Assembly: GCA_033032175.1 (NCBI GenBank)
Contig: CM065309.1
Span: 1,116,001-1,180,000 of the forward strand
Origin: Saturnia japonica
Lineage: Eukaryota; Arthropoda; Insecta; Lepidoptera; Saturniidae
DNA: 64,000 bases
Direction: 5' to 3'
The position numbers and the translations under genes are program-made. The notes under the pieces are model-generated. The model searched no databases. It had not been told where the DNA came from and was given only the letters and a program-made list of their open reading frames with translations. Positions within the stretch are counted from its first letter, which is position 1, and the number at the start of each line of letters is the position of its first letter. Below, piece after piece: positions 1 to 9,284 of this stretch.

Positions 1-93
1 CCCAAGCCTGGTGAAGCTGTCAAAGTCATAAGTGGCTCTATTTCTTTAGGACCCCTTAGGCTAACAGTATAGTCAGTGAGAAAGAAAAAAACC
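1..93 (+). mobile_element. 3' end of a jockey-like LINE (truncated by window edge)
   Basis: The stretch matches, in order, the reverse complement of the 3' untranslated end of the jockey element at 5675-6210: a GTGAAGCTGT core, then the GGACCCCTTAGGCTAACAGT block, then an A-rich tail (AAAGAAAAAAACC). Further copies of this 3' end lie at 46720-46985 (+), 35939-35980 (-) and 36165-36250 (-). No coding part is visible because the window starts here. Confidence 0.7.
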
Positions 94-290
94 ATGTATA
101 ATTTTCTTTTGGTTTATCGTGTTCAGAGATTAGTCAGTGTATATATACAGTTATAGCATAGTTATAGTTATAGGTTATAGCAGGGTGGTAGGGATCGCGA
201 CCACCATACACATAGTGTTAAACACATGTATGATTTTCTGTTTGTTTGTCGTGTTCCGAGGTCAGTCCGTGTATATTTATACTGTTAATA
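93..290. repeat. Diverged direct repeat of about 68 bp
   Basis: The segments at about 92-160 and 222-290 align as a direct repeat with scattered mismatches. Both run CATGTAT(A/G)ATTTTCT, then TCGTGTTC, then GTCAGT and a GTGTATAT(A/T)TATAC block. The first copy follows the LINE tail directly. I see no gene between this repeat and 425. Confidence 0.55.
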
Positions 291-439
291 ATTTAGTATA
301 GCCGACGAGTTTTTTTGTTTGTTTGTTTAAACATGGTAATCTCTGGACAACTGGTAGCAGTCGGATTCGAAAAATTCTTTTTGTATATGATAGCCAGATT
401 CACGAAGAATAGTATAAGCTATCTGGAACTAAGCTAACC

Positions 440-924
440 CTCTCAGCTAGCCTTAAATATTGATTTTTGTTTAAGTAAGTCGAAGTGAAAGTGTTCCCGA
501 ACTGCTTTATCCGCATTCGCTGGCGTAATGGTTAGTGATACGTAAATATAATATTCTACAAAAATATTGTTCTTTAGTATATCTAAAAAAGTCTCCGATA
601 ACATATGCCTATTTCTTAATAGCATAAGCCACAATAAGGTATTTTGCGAGTTTTTATGTTGAAGATTAAAAATTGATTTTGAGCTTTATTTTTAGGCTTA
701 TCATATTAATCCTTACGAACAAAGGTATTTCATCATAAAGACAGTTTAAATTTTTCTTTTTATAGTATGTAATTAGGATACATAGTTCAGGAGAAAATGA
801 AAAATTAAAATAATTTGTACTTGCGGGAAGTGATATCAATTATGATAGACTTCGCGGGTCCGTCGCGTTGGCGGCGCGGTATTTGTTGGATAAAAACTCG
901 GGTGAAACCGAGGGGCACAGCTAG
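440..924 (+). mobile_element. Helitron-like non-autonomous repeat, family C
   Basis: The copy ends in GGGGCACAGCTAG followed by T (CTAG at 921-924), the CTRR-T type of 3' end known for Helitrons. It shares long blocks with 36355-37000 (-), 48200-48590 (+) and 62290-62750 (-), for example a block around ACATATGCCTATTTCTTAA and a block near the 3' end with GTTGGCGGCGCGGTATTTGTTGG. The open frame at 443-634 on the minus strand falls in this repeat and is not a gene. The Helitron assignment rests on end structure only. Confidence 0.55.
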
Positions 925-1183
925 TATAGAATATGTTCGGGAAAGTCTCGTCAATGTTTTCAGTATATTATTTTAAACTTGGCTGTGTTCCGTTTTACTA
1001 AATTCTTTTGTTGATATGTTTTGTTTTTCAAATTATTATACTTGACCACGAAAAGTAACGCAAAAGTAACATATTGAATTGTGTAACCAATTAGTAACGT
1101 AACAGGGTCAAAAGTAACGCTATGACAACGCTGCGTGCCTTGCACTCGACGACTTTAATCAGTGTGTGTTAACTAATATATAA
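925..1183. other. Unassigned spacer
   Basis: AT-rich sequence with several loosely spaced copies of AAAGTAACG/AGTAACGTAAC between 1050 and 1125. There is no convincing coding frame; the 61-codon minus-strand frame here has no recognisable features. Confidence 0.4.
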
Positions 1184-1697
1184 CTAGCTGTGCTCGTGGC
1201 TTCGCACACGTGGACTACAGAGTGCCCGCGCGAACCTTGCTCCCCCGCTCCCGGTTATTTTAAAGACAAAAATGATTATTGTGGGTGTTTTTTAGAAGAT
1301 AGATGTATACTCTTCCGGACTTTTTTGTAGGTCTTTTTAATGCCTATGGTTTTGTAGTACATTAATTTGCTATATCTCTTATTGTTTACTCAGCATGAGC
1401 CATTTAATCGCCCGAATTGATTCACCATGACCAGTTTTTTTTATTTGTGCGGAACCTTAATTTTGTTTCTAAAACAAAAGTAGCCTAAGTTACTCCCAAT
1501 ATCATGAGCTATCTATCAGTGAAAGTCCCGTCAAAATCGGTCCAATCGTTTCGGAGATTACCCGGAATAAACAGACAGACAGACAAAAATTAAAAAAAAA
1601 TGACTTTTTGTTAAAGGTATCGTTATACTTTCATATGCATTTAGTAAAAAACTGTTGACATTACAAACAGACACTTCAATTTCATTAATTGTATACA
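1184..1697 (-). mobile_element. Helitron-like non-autonomous repeat, family A (near full length)
   Basis: Read on the minus strand the copy ends in ...GCACAGCTAG (CTAG at 1184-1187). It carries the family A landmarks: a TCCGGGTAATCTCCGAAACG block at about 1550-1570, CCACAATAATCATTTTTGTC-type sequence near 1270, and a 5' end like TACAATTAATGAAATTGAAG at about 1680-1695. Other near-complete copies are at 37283-37799, 43880-44430 and 53160-53670. It has no coding capacity. It could instead be another type of non-autonomous element. Confidence 0.6.
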
Positions 1698-2185
1698 TTT
1701 AATCATATCTTTAATTTAGTTATTATTTATAAATTATTTTAAAAAGGCTTACTTAAATCTTCAACGTAACTATTCCCTCAAACACGACTGTCGTTTAGCA
1801 ACTACTTTGAAATCAATGGTTTTATAAATTGGTAGTTTGAAACTTGTTAAATAAATTATGTTAATTTTTATACATTATTAACAGTCCTGACTTCACTCTT
1901 TAAGTTATAAACATTAATCAAAGAGTAACTTTCAACGCTTTTATCTCAGCGACACAAGGTGAGCAATGGCCTCAAAAATAAAATAATTGATTTCCCTTCC
2001 TTCACTTAGTTTGGTATCTCTCCAATAATTGCTAAATTGAAGTTTAAACAGAATAACTCTTTACTATTTCTAAATCTCTTTCGGTTGCTTCACATTCATG
2101 TGTTCGCTTTCGGGTTCCGGATATTTATAAATTTTCCTAAAGTTAATACACTTTTATTTGATACGTTGTATATATTATTATGTAT
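1698..2185. other. AT-rich spacer, nothing recognised
   Basis: No coding frame, RNA gene or repeat of the window's main families was recognised here. The sequence is AT-rich with short runs only. Confidence 0.4.
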
Positions 2186-2300
2186 TTTGCTAATCCTCAC
2201 GTACGGTACGAAAATATGGATGCTCAAAAAAAGGCAATTTGCATATTATGCTCAAAATTGCACAAAGACCATGGAGCGTGTTAAGTCCAGTGAAGATCAG
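2186..2300 (+). pseudogene. RTE-type LINE reverse transcriptase C-terminal fragment
   Basis: One plus-strand frame encodes ILTYGTKIW followed by MLKKRQFAYY and CTKTMERV. This matches the pattern at the end of the reverse transcriptase region of RTE/BovB-type LINEs, where LTYGxxxW is followed by a KL...Q..MER stretch. Only about 35-40 residues are recognisable, and the frame upstream is not LINE-like. A degraded fragment, not a gene. Confidence 0.5.
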
Positions 2301-2466
2301 AGACTTCGCTTCAAGTTGTTGATGATATAGACTATTTAGTTAAGTAGATATAACTGAGAAAGAAGTTAAACGTTGAACCCGACATAGCTGGGCAGCTTTT
2401 GGGAAGCTACGTAACATATTCTCGTTCAAGATACCGCAATGTCTCAAGACAAAAGTATTTGACTAC

Positions 2467-2751
2467 AATTTATTTTGTCAATGAAGCTTGAGCAGACTTG
2501 ACGAACTGATGGAGATTTCGAGAAGCCACTGAAAACGACCAGCACACGATCGGTCGTTGAGGTGATCTTTGGTTTTTCGAAGACGTACCACAAAAATAGC
2601 GAAGAACGAACTTATGTTTTCGAGGCAACTGCGTAATTTGTCGGTAACGTTTATACTTTCCTTCAACAACAACAGCATGAGGAGAGTTTTTCCGTGTTAT
2701 AATGAAAAAATTAATATTCGATAAACATTTTCTTACTTCAGACAAGTGCAA
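2467..2751 (-). other. Unassigned minus-strand open frame, 93 codons
   Basis: Two overlapping minus-strand frames run through this less AT-rich stretch. The longer has a basic middle (KYKRYRQ, PRKHKF) and no recognised domain. The second frame reads equally well (RLRKTKDHLNDRSCAGRF), which suggests a frameshifted old coding fragment or simple chance. I do not recognise either product. It is not joined to any obvious splice site. Confidence 0.2.
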
Positions 2752-2759
2752 GTATATAT

Positions 2760-3318
2760 TTACCTAAAGTATAACTTTGCAATAAGGAAACAATTTTAAT
2801 AACAATTGAAAATTATATTTGCAAATTGCAATCATTTCCTTCTAATACGATTTTCATGCAAGTCATGAGTCGTTTGTAGGTATAATAAGCTGGCTTTTTT
2901 TTTATTAGCGCAATTGTTAACTAAAATAATTTAGCTTTAGTTTCGCGCATAAGATTCATATTTGTTGGCTTAACGAAATCCAATATTATTGTAATGTAAT
3001 TATTAATTAATGAAAAAAAAATTGTGTGTGAGTACCAGCTTCGATGCACGACTGGATCTTATTCCTTCTCTTTCTCTCTCTCTCTTCCTAACACACTCAT
3101 TCAATCACTCACTCACTGAGTGGTTAATGATTTATCTAAAAGCAAGATGATGTATGTATACACACTTGATTTGAAAATGGAAGGTGCCGCAAGGTACGTT
3201 GCGCAGAAAAACGTAGCACTTTTTCTTAACGCTTTTATAAATTTCACTCCTCATAAAATTTCCATACCGGGCTCCTTATATGAAAATCGATTATTATGAT
3301 GTAAACTCCAATCTTTTT
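2760..3318. other. AT-rich spacer with a short TC microsatellite
   Basis: A CT-rich simple repeat lies at about 3064-3088. The rest is AT-rich without a convincing gene or member of the main repeat families. Confidence 0.4.
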
Positions 3319-3454
3319 TTATCGTTATAAGTTTAGCGTAGTGGCCACAATCTCAACTCATCATAAGTGACGATGTGGCCCTAAGTGGTAGCATGCTTAG
3401 CCTAGTAGTAAGCTGGCTTTTAAGTGTAGCTGCCGGAACACACCTATTGGTACT

Positions 3455-4112
3455 TATTATTATATTCTTTATTGCACAAAAAAAAATACAAATGGAGGAC
3501 TTAATGCTAAAAACCATTCTCTGCCAGTCTTCCAAGGGAGCAAGGGAAAGGTATATGCAAGGTGTGCATAATGTTAAGTAAAAAAAAAGAGAAAAAAAAC
3601 CTAGCCAATATTCAATTGCTCCAAGTAAAACCTACGTAGCGAATACTTGAAGGAATTTCGAGAGTTGGCCAGTTGGATATTGATAGGAAGCGAATTCCAC
3701 AGTCGTGCTGCTGTAACGGCGAAGGATTGGTCGCGGAAATTAGTATGATGACTTGGTATACTGAGAAATAGTGTTTTTAAATATTTAGGGGATTTGGGAT
3801 TATTATGTACGGAGAAAAGAAGACAAAGTATTCTTATATTCCTACGTTGCCGAATAGGTAGCCATTTCAACCTGGCTCGGTATTCAGAAACATGATCAAA
3901 CTTCCGAAGACGGAATATGAAACGGATACAGTTATTGAGTAGACGATCAAATTTATTTAAGAGATCTTCAGAGAGGTCCAAGTACGCAACGTCTGCATAA
4001 TCCAGAAGTGGTAGAAGAAGAGTATTCACTAGGGAAATCTTAGTATTAACAGGAAGAAAGTTTTTCAAACGCATGAGAGAATGAAGAGAAGCATAAAATT
4101 TTCTACTAACTT
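3455..4112 (-). mobile_element. 5'-truncated CR1/jockey-like LINE inserted in a SINE
   Basis: On the minus strand the element ends with a GCAATAAAG poly(A)-signal-like sequence followed by an ATAATAATA tail (plus-strand 3455-3478). This tail structure is frequent in insect LINEs of this type. The coding remnant is described separately. A second copy of the same 3' region lies in an elongase intron at 22877-23155. It lies inside SINE sequence, so it inserted after the SINE. Confidence 0.65.
3601..4074 (-). pseudogene. LINE reverse transcriptase ORF, C-terminal 157 residues
   Basis: The frame encodes the part downstream of the reverse transcriptase catalytic core: PLLDYADVAY near residues 23-32, a LNNCIRFIFRLRK segment, RARLKWLPIRQRRN near 66-79, and the terminal SFAVTAARLWNSLP motif near 117-130. 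This is typical of jockey/CR1-group non-LTR retrotransposons. The YxDD core, endonuclease and ORF1 are missing, so it is a 5'-truncated dead copy. The stop at 3601 is followed by the element's 3' UTR toward 3455. Confidence 0.8.
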
Positions 4113-4195
4113 AGCCAGAGATGTTCAACTTGAGGGTGGTATTTAGTCAGAAGGGCATTGGAAAATGCCATACCACCCTGATAAATATATATAGT

Positions 4196-4232
4196 ACTAG
4201 CAATGCTCGCGATTTCGCTCACGTGGACTACA
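4196..4232 (-). mobile_element. Helitron-like family A terminal fragment (outer layer of nest)
   Basis: CTAGCAATGCTCGCGATTTC followed by GCTCACGTGGACTACAA is the CTAG end of family A. It is interrupted about 36 bases in. Family A sequence resumes at about 7960 (TTATTGTGGCTGATCCC, then CTCTTATAGTTTACTCAG), after two intervening retroelements. Confidence 0.55.
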
Positions 4233-5674
4233 ATTATGATACTATTATGATTTTGTGATAACAGTTGAAAATATTGAAAATTGTTTAAAAAAACTAGACA
4301 TCAACAAGGGTGCGGGACCTGATAACATACCTCCAATTTTTATAACTAAATGTACCCCCTCACTCAGTTTACCGCTATACATTATTTACAATGCGTCTTT
4401 AAAAGCCAGTATATTTCCAAAACCATGGAAAATAGCTAAGGTGGTCCCAATATTTAAAGCCGGTTGCCCAGAGACAGTCGATAATTACCGGCCAATATCG
4501 ATTTTATCGGTATTTGCTAAGGTATTCGAAGTTCTACTAATTCCAGCCTTGCAATCACATACCAAACAGCAAATAGTTAACCAACAGCATGGGTTTGTGA
4601 TGGCAAGGTCAACTAATACTAACTTAGTAACCTATTTAGACTATCTTGTGGAGGCTGTTGATAGACGTTGCCAAGTAGACGTCATTTATACAGATTTTTC
4701 GAAAGCCTTTGATAAAGTTTCCCACAGTAAGCTTCTGAATAAATTACACCGCTGTGGTTTTGGAGGATCACTGTATAGGTGGTTCGAATCATACCTATAT
4801 GGGCGACAACAGTTTGTGGCTGTTAAGGGCTTTATTTCAAAAAATTATGGTGTTACTTCCGGCGTCCCGCAAGGTTCACATCTAGGACCTTGGTTATTTA
4901 ATATATTTATAAATGATTTAACACAGTACATTAAACATGCCCAAGTATTTCTATTCGCAGACGACCTGAAGCTAGCTAGAGTTGTTACTCAGGCGACGGA
5001 TTGCGAATGCTTACAGGAGGATATAAATAATCTATCAAATTGGTGTTCCACAAACGGTATGCTGTTGAATGGCACTAAATGCTTTCACATTAAGTTCACC
5101 AAGAACTTGCAGCCTATACAGTCTCATTACAAGATATGTGACGTTTCTCTGCCGGAGGTTAGTTATATTAGAGATCTCGGTGTCATCTTTGATTCTAAAC
5201 TAACTTTCCAGCATCAGTATGAAAGTATGGTTGCTAAGGCTTCGAGAATGCTAGGATTTATAATGAGATTTTGTAAATTATTCAAAACCAATAACACCAG
5301 AATCGTGGTTTATAACGCTTACGTTAGATGTATCTTGGAATATTGTAGTGTGGTATGGTCACCCTCCTATAAGTCCCACAAATTGCGAATCGAAAGGGTC
5401 CAGAGGAGGATTGTACGACACCTGGCGTTTCTTTGTCATCGTAGTAAATATAAATACAGTTATTGGGACAATCTTACATATTTTAAAATCAATTCATTAG
5501 CACTTCGTCGACAGCTTATGGACATGTTGTTCTTGTACAAAATTTTAATAACAAAATAGACTGTCCACAGTTACTGCAGAAATTCAAAATTAGGACACCC
5601 AGTAGATATCCCAGATATAAGATACCCATATTCCATACACGACAAGCAAGGACAAATCTCGGATTTAACACCAT
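4233..5674 (+). mobile_element. 5'-truncated CR1/jockey-group LINE, first part
   Basis: This contains a plus-strand reverse transcriptase frame (4255-5559). Coding similarity continues in the next frame to about 5670, after a frameshift near 5550. The element is then interrupted by a minus-strand jockey element. Its 3' UTR appears to resume at 7556-7907, ending in ATGTAAATAAATAAATAAAG. The 5' end is truncated: there is no ATG, endonuclease or ORF1. Confidence 0.7.
4255..5559 (+). pseudogene. Non-LTR retrotransposon reverse transcriptase, truncated and frameshifted
   Basis: The 434-residue frame carries reverse transcriptase landmarks in order: GAGPDNIP (19-26), an NYRPIS box (77-82), YTDFSKAFDKV (145-155), SGVPQGSHLGP (203-213) and the catalytic FLFADD (232-237). 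The thumb follows. The catalytic FADD is intact, but the frame opens with GTG at a truncation point. It also stops early at a single frameshift: just downstream the neighbouring frame continues with LINE-like residues (RTPSRYPRYKIPIF). The clade is probably CR1/jockey group; I cannot place it more precisely. Its descendants cannot be mobile without the lost endonuclease domain. Confidence 0.85.
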
Positions 5675-5678
5675 GGTG

Positions 5679-5709
<31 letters not shown>

Positions 5710-7555
5710 CTGACTACACTGTTAGCCTTAGGGGCCCTAAAGCCGCTGCGGCTTTTACAGCTTCACCGGACTTGGGGGCGAGCGCAGAGGGCACTCAGCC
5801 GCGAAAGTTTCGTGGACGACTCGCACGAGGGTGCCAAGGTGGCCGGACCTCGGCTCGGGCGGTCGTCGCGTTCGCAAATAGGTCGCGATCTATTCGAATC
5901 CCTACACCTACGATTCGAGCTAACTAAATATACACATAGGCATGTTCCCTTCCTCCTGGGAGGAAGGAAGGAACCATGCGTATGTGTGTTCAGTAATCGG
6001 AATGTTTCTACACTAACTAGCGCTAACTAACTAGCGTAAAAAAGAAAAAAAAAAGGTCCCTCACAGAACCTATGTACCTGTGTGGTGTGCACGTGTGTAT
6101 GTTCATACGTGTGTAGTGTTGTATGTAGGTAGCTAAGTGATGCACGTACAGTGTCACTTGTATCGCGCGGGCGGTTGCCTGACCCAAGGGTTTCACACCG
6201 AGGAACGGACCTAGGCTTGGGTTACCGCTAGAGAGGGTGGACGTGACGGGTGTGCTGGAGCGAAATTGACCGCCCGCCCTCTGCGGAGAGAACGGTGGTT
6301 ACGCGGGCGTGGGCGCTGGCACGCTCTGTTTGGAGAGACGGATGTGTAATATTTATTCGAATTTTCGATGTGATCGTCGGGATCAATAAAAATATTGCGC
6401 GGCCGGCGTTTGCACCGGATGTCCGTGGGTGCCGGAACATAAGTGGCGGCTGTTTTTATTAACGGATTCGCGTGGTTCGACGCGGTGTCGAAATACGAAC
6501 GGGAGAGCTGTTTAACGTAGGCATGTATCGAAGGAAGCTCCATATCTCTATGGAGATCTACGCTTCGAACATACCACGGGGCCCCGGTGAGACGATAGAG
6601 GAACCTATTCTGTATCGATTGTAACCGTTTGAAACTCGACTCGGACATATGTGCGAACACGGCGCAACTGTATGTCAAAATTGCTCGAATACACGTCTTG
6701 TAGAGCGTGAGCTTATGTCGCGTGGACATTTTACTCACCGAACACAACAGAGGATGCAACCGGCCCAGGACCCACGCGGCCCTGTTCCTAACCTTACGGA
6801 TGTGGGGTCTAAAAGAGAGCCTACTATCTAGGGTTACCCCTAGATATTTGGTCTCTCTTACATACGGAATCGGATTATCGTAGAGCTTAACAGGTTTAAG
6901 CTTCCACGGTATCTGTGACGAATCCGCATCGAAGAGCATCGCGGCGCTCTTCGAGGGATTAACGGCTATACGCCACTCGTTAAACCACTTCCCGAGAGTG
7001 GTCACGGAGCGTTGGACTTTGTGTCTGAGGTCGGATCTATTCCTATCTGAGGCATATAAGACTGTATCGTCAGCGTATAGCCCTACCTCGACCTCCGGGA
7101 GTCGAGGTAGGTCACTGACGTACAGGTTAAATAGGCTAGGAGCCAGGATCGAACCTTGGGGAACGCCTGAGCGTATTGGACGGGGCGTGGACAATTCACC
7201 TTCCACTCTATAGCGGAAGGTGCGATCTGTTAAATAGTCGCGAATTATTTTAATTAGCCTATCGGGGACTTCAAAGCGGTACAACTTGTAAATCAATCCC
7301 TCGTGCCAGACCTTATCAAAGGCCTTGGCCACGTCGAAAAAGACCGCAAGTGTACGGCGGGGTTTATAAAGTTCAGCAAAATTAAATGCAACGTGCTCCG
7401 TGAGGCGGTGCACTTGATGAGTGCAAGAATATCTAGCACGGAAACCGAATTGCTCAGGCGGATAGAGGTCTTTCTCCTCTATTACGCTCTTATAACCTCC
7501 TCTGTAACTCGGCTGATTTGTTTTCAGACTCATTGCAGGTTTTTCATAATAATGT
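5675..7555 (-). mobile_element. 5'-truncated jockey-clade LINE, inverted, nested in another LINE
   Basis: The element runs on the minus strand. Its poly(A) tail appears as the T run at 5674-5705, its 3' UTR covers about 5706-6210, and its coding remnant covers 6211-7533. Coding identity to jockey-type proteins stops near 7500, marking the 5' truncation. Flanking plus-strand LINE sequence on both sides (to 5674 and from 7556) shows that it inserted into that LINE. The 3' UTR is GC-richer than its surroundings. Its end is repeated at 1-93, 35939-35980, 36165-36250 and 46720-46985. Confidence 0.8.
6211..7533 (-). pseudogene. Jockey-clade reverse transcriptase fragment, 440 residues, frame open
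   Basis: Motifs in order: EKDLYPPEQFGFRARYSCTH (20-39), FFDVAKAFDKVWHEGL (65-80), the SGVPQGSILAPSLFN stretch (122-136) and catalytic YADD (153-156). A thumb follows with TKYLGVTLDSRLSF and the DLHRDMELPSI region typical of jockey elements. The C-terminal part is open to a stop at 6211, so this half may be recent. The N-terminal endonuclease and the first reverse transcriptase blocks are absent. The first residues before EKDLY look like joined non-element sequence, so the given ATG is not the real start. Clade assignment is by motif pattern. Confidence 0.85.
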
Positions 7556-7907
7556 TCTGAGGTTCTTGAGAGCCAAACAAGTTTAAATTAAATTTTTGAA
7601 ATTATTAATTGTCAATTTATAATTTTAATTTTATTTTATTATTTTGTTTTATTTTATTATAGTCTTTGTTTTATTTTTATTTTATTTTACTGTGGATTGT
7701 TAATTTTAATTTTATTGTGATTGTAAAGCATGCATTATTATTGTTTATCATTTGTTTTTAATTTGTTTTGGTCATTATTAAAGCATGCGGTGGTGGCCTT
7801 CAAAGGCATAATACACTGATAAATGTATCAAATTTTTAAAAAATTATAATGTTATTTTTGTGTATTGGCCACTGGCCATCCAATTATGTAAATAAATAAA
7901 TAAAGAA
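7556..7907 (+). mobile_element. 3' UTR of the interrupted plus-strand LINE
   Basis: AT-rich sequence without coding ends in GTGTATTGGCCACTGGCCATCC and then ATGTAAATAAATAAATAAAG, a LINE-like terminal repeat tail. It lies directly downstream of the inverted jockey insertion and upstream of resumed Helitron-like sequence. That order is what is expected if it is the displaced 3' end of the LINE at 4233-5674. The link is inference from order. Confidence 0.5.
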
Positions 7908-8290
7908 TACCATTGTTCAAGCGATTGCGCGCATCGTGTTGCTTCGCTCCCAAACGTCACTTATGGCGGCAAAATTGTTATTGTGGCTGATCCCTAAAAA
8001 ATAAACACATACTATGGCTGACTTTTTTGTAAGTCTACAATTATCTACTACATTCACGTGATACATCTCTTATAGTTTACTCAGTGTCAGCCACTTATTC
8101 GATTCACGGTTATTTTCACTGCTTAATTCGTATGTTACTTTATGTAACAAAATATATCCTATAATCTGGTCAGATGAATAAAAAAATAAAAAAATTGAAA
8201 TCGAATGAGTAGTTTTCGTGTGAGAAGAATATAAACGGACATACCTACAGAGATACGTTAACTTTTATAATATGCACCTATAGAAAACAA
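7908..8290 (-). mobile_element. Helitron-like family A, remainder of the nested copy
   Basis: Family A blocks are recognisable: ATTGTGGCTGATCCCTAAAA, GGCTGACTTTTTTGTAAGTC and CTCTTATAGTTTACTCAG. They run in the same orientation as the fragment at 4196-4232. The sequence is diverged, and the distal part after about 8150 is only weakly similar. Confidence 0.45.
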
Positions 8291-8434
8291 ATAAAAAATG
8301 ACAATCTGAAATCTTTGCCATATTTATCTGCTTTGTACAATAACTTGATAATACGACAAAGTAAATAATTTTTGCCAGCCAATAAAACGTAGATATATTA
8401 AAGTTGTCAACTTACGCAATAAGTATGCAAGTAT

Positions 8435-8715
8435 TCATCATCATCATCATCATCATCATCGTCATCTTCTACTTACCCCTTATCCTACTTAAGTAGGGTC
8501 GGCACAACATATTTTCTTCATCCACTCTACTCTATCAAATATCATTTCAGTATTCACACCTTTTATACGCATATCATTCTTCAGAAAATCCATCCATACC
8601 TTCTTCGGTCTTTTTCTACTCCTGTATCCATCCACGTTCATACCTAACATTCTTTTAGTTATATAACTTTCATCCCTCCTCATGACATGCCCGTATCATG
8701 CTAGCCTGTAGCCCC
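8435..8715 (-). mobile_element. 3' end of an RTE-type LINE with (ATG)n tail
   Basis: The minus-strand frame 8489-8683 encodes MRRDESYITKRMLGM, then SRKRPKKVWMDFLKNDM, then VEWMKKICCADPT and a stop. This is the characteristic C-terminal end of RTE-clade LINE proteins (KR.GRPKxRWxD...DRxxWxxxxxxADPT). Just beyond lies CCTTATCCTACTTAAGTAGG and a (CAT)n run at 8435-8460, the trinucleotide tail expected at an RTE 3' end. About 65 residues remain; everything 5' is lost. Confidence 0.8.
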
Positions 8716-9284
8716 TCAACTTCTCTGTAATTTTCTAATTTGAATAATTATCTCATCAAGTATTCAACAAATACATGTTTAAAATAATGTAATTGATGCG
8801 GTAACATACATTATAATGGTATAAAAATATGTTGGTTTTGTGCGCTATAAGTTGGTACTTTGTCAGTCTATATAATGTAGCAAACGATACTATTTGAATA
8901 ATATATTAAAATTTATAACAATGCCTTGACCTTAAAACTAGTTGATTTGGTTTTTATATAATGTGTGAAATTAAATAGCGTACAAGTAATTCGCATTATA
9001 CGAATTTGGGGAATTGGGACTTCAGGAATCGGAATCAATGCTATTAAATGAAAGGGAGTATTGGATTATTTATTTTACCGACAGAAAATAAAACAACATA
9101 AATCATAAAATCACCCTTAATATATTATTGAGACTTAAAAATATTTTTATACTACATTATTGCAAAGGCCATGAAATAGGCAATTGCAGTTCGAGTATTA
9201 GTTTGAAGGCCGAGCCGTAGGCGAGGACTTTACTAAGACGAGATAGGCAACTGCCATTTCCGCCGAGGCATATATAGTGCTTTT
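8716..9284. other. Unassigned AT-rich spacer
   Basis: No coding frame or recognised repeat. A GC-richer patch at about 9205-9270 (AAGGCCGAGCCGTAGGCGAG) leads into the inverted repeat that begins near 9285. Confidence 0.35.

Larger units (their letters stand above)
3319..4192 (-). mobile_element. tRNA-derived SINE (family S1), split by a LINE insertion
   Basis: The left part (3319-3454) matches the tail half of the SINE at 57590-57893: TATCGTTATA, TGGCCA, TAAGTGACGATGT, GCTGCCGGAACACACCTATTGG. The right part (4113-4192) continues with the block that follows in that SINE, TTCAACTTGAGGGTGGTA. The sequence between them is a minus-strand LINE. The tRNA-like head is not recognisable in this copy. 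Confidence 0.55.

Noticed and set aside
5674..5705. T run as an RNA polymerase III terminator or independent low-complexity tract
   Set aside because: It is better explained as the poly(A) tail of the inverted jockey element.
6250..7560. Plus-strand frames opposite the jockey reverse transcriptase
   Set aside because: Antisense shadows of the minus-strand coding sequence.
8435..8460. Stand-alone trinucleotide microsatellite
   Set aside because: It is the tail of the RTE-type LINE 3' end that abuts it.
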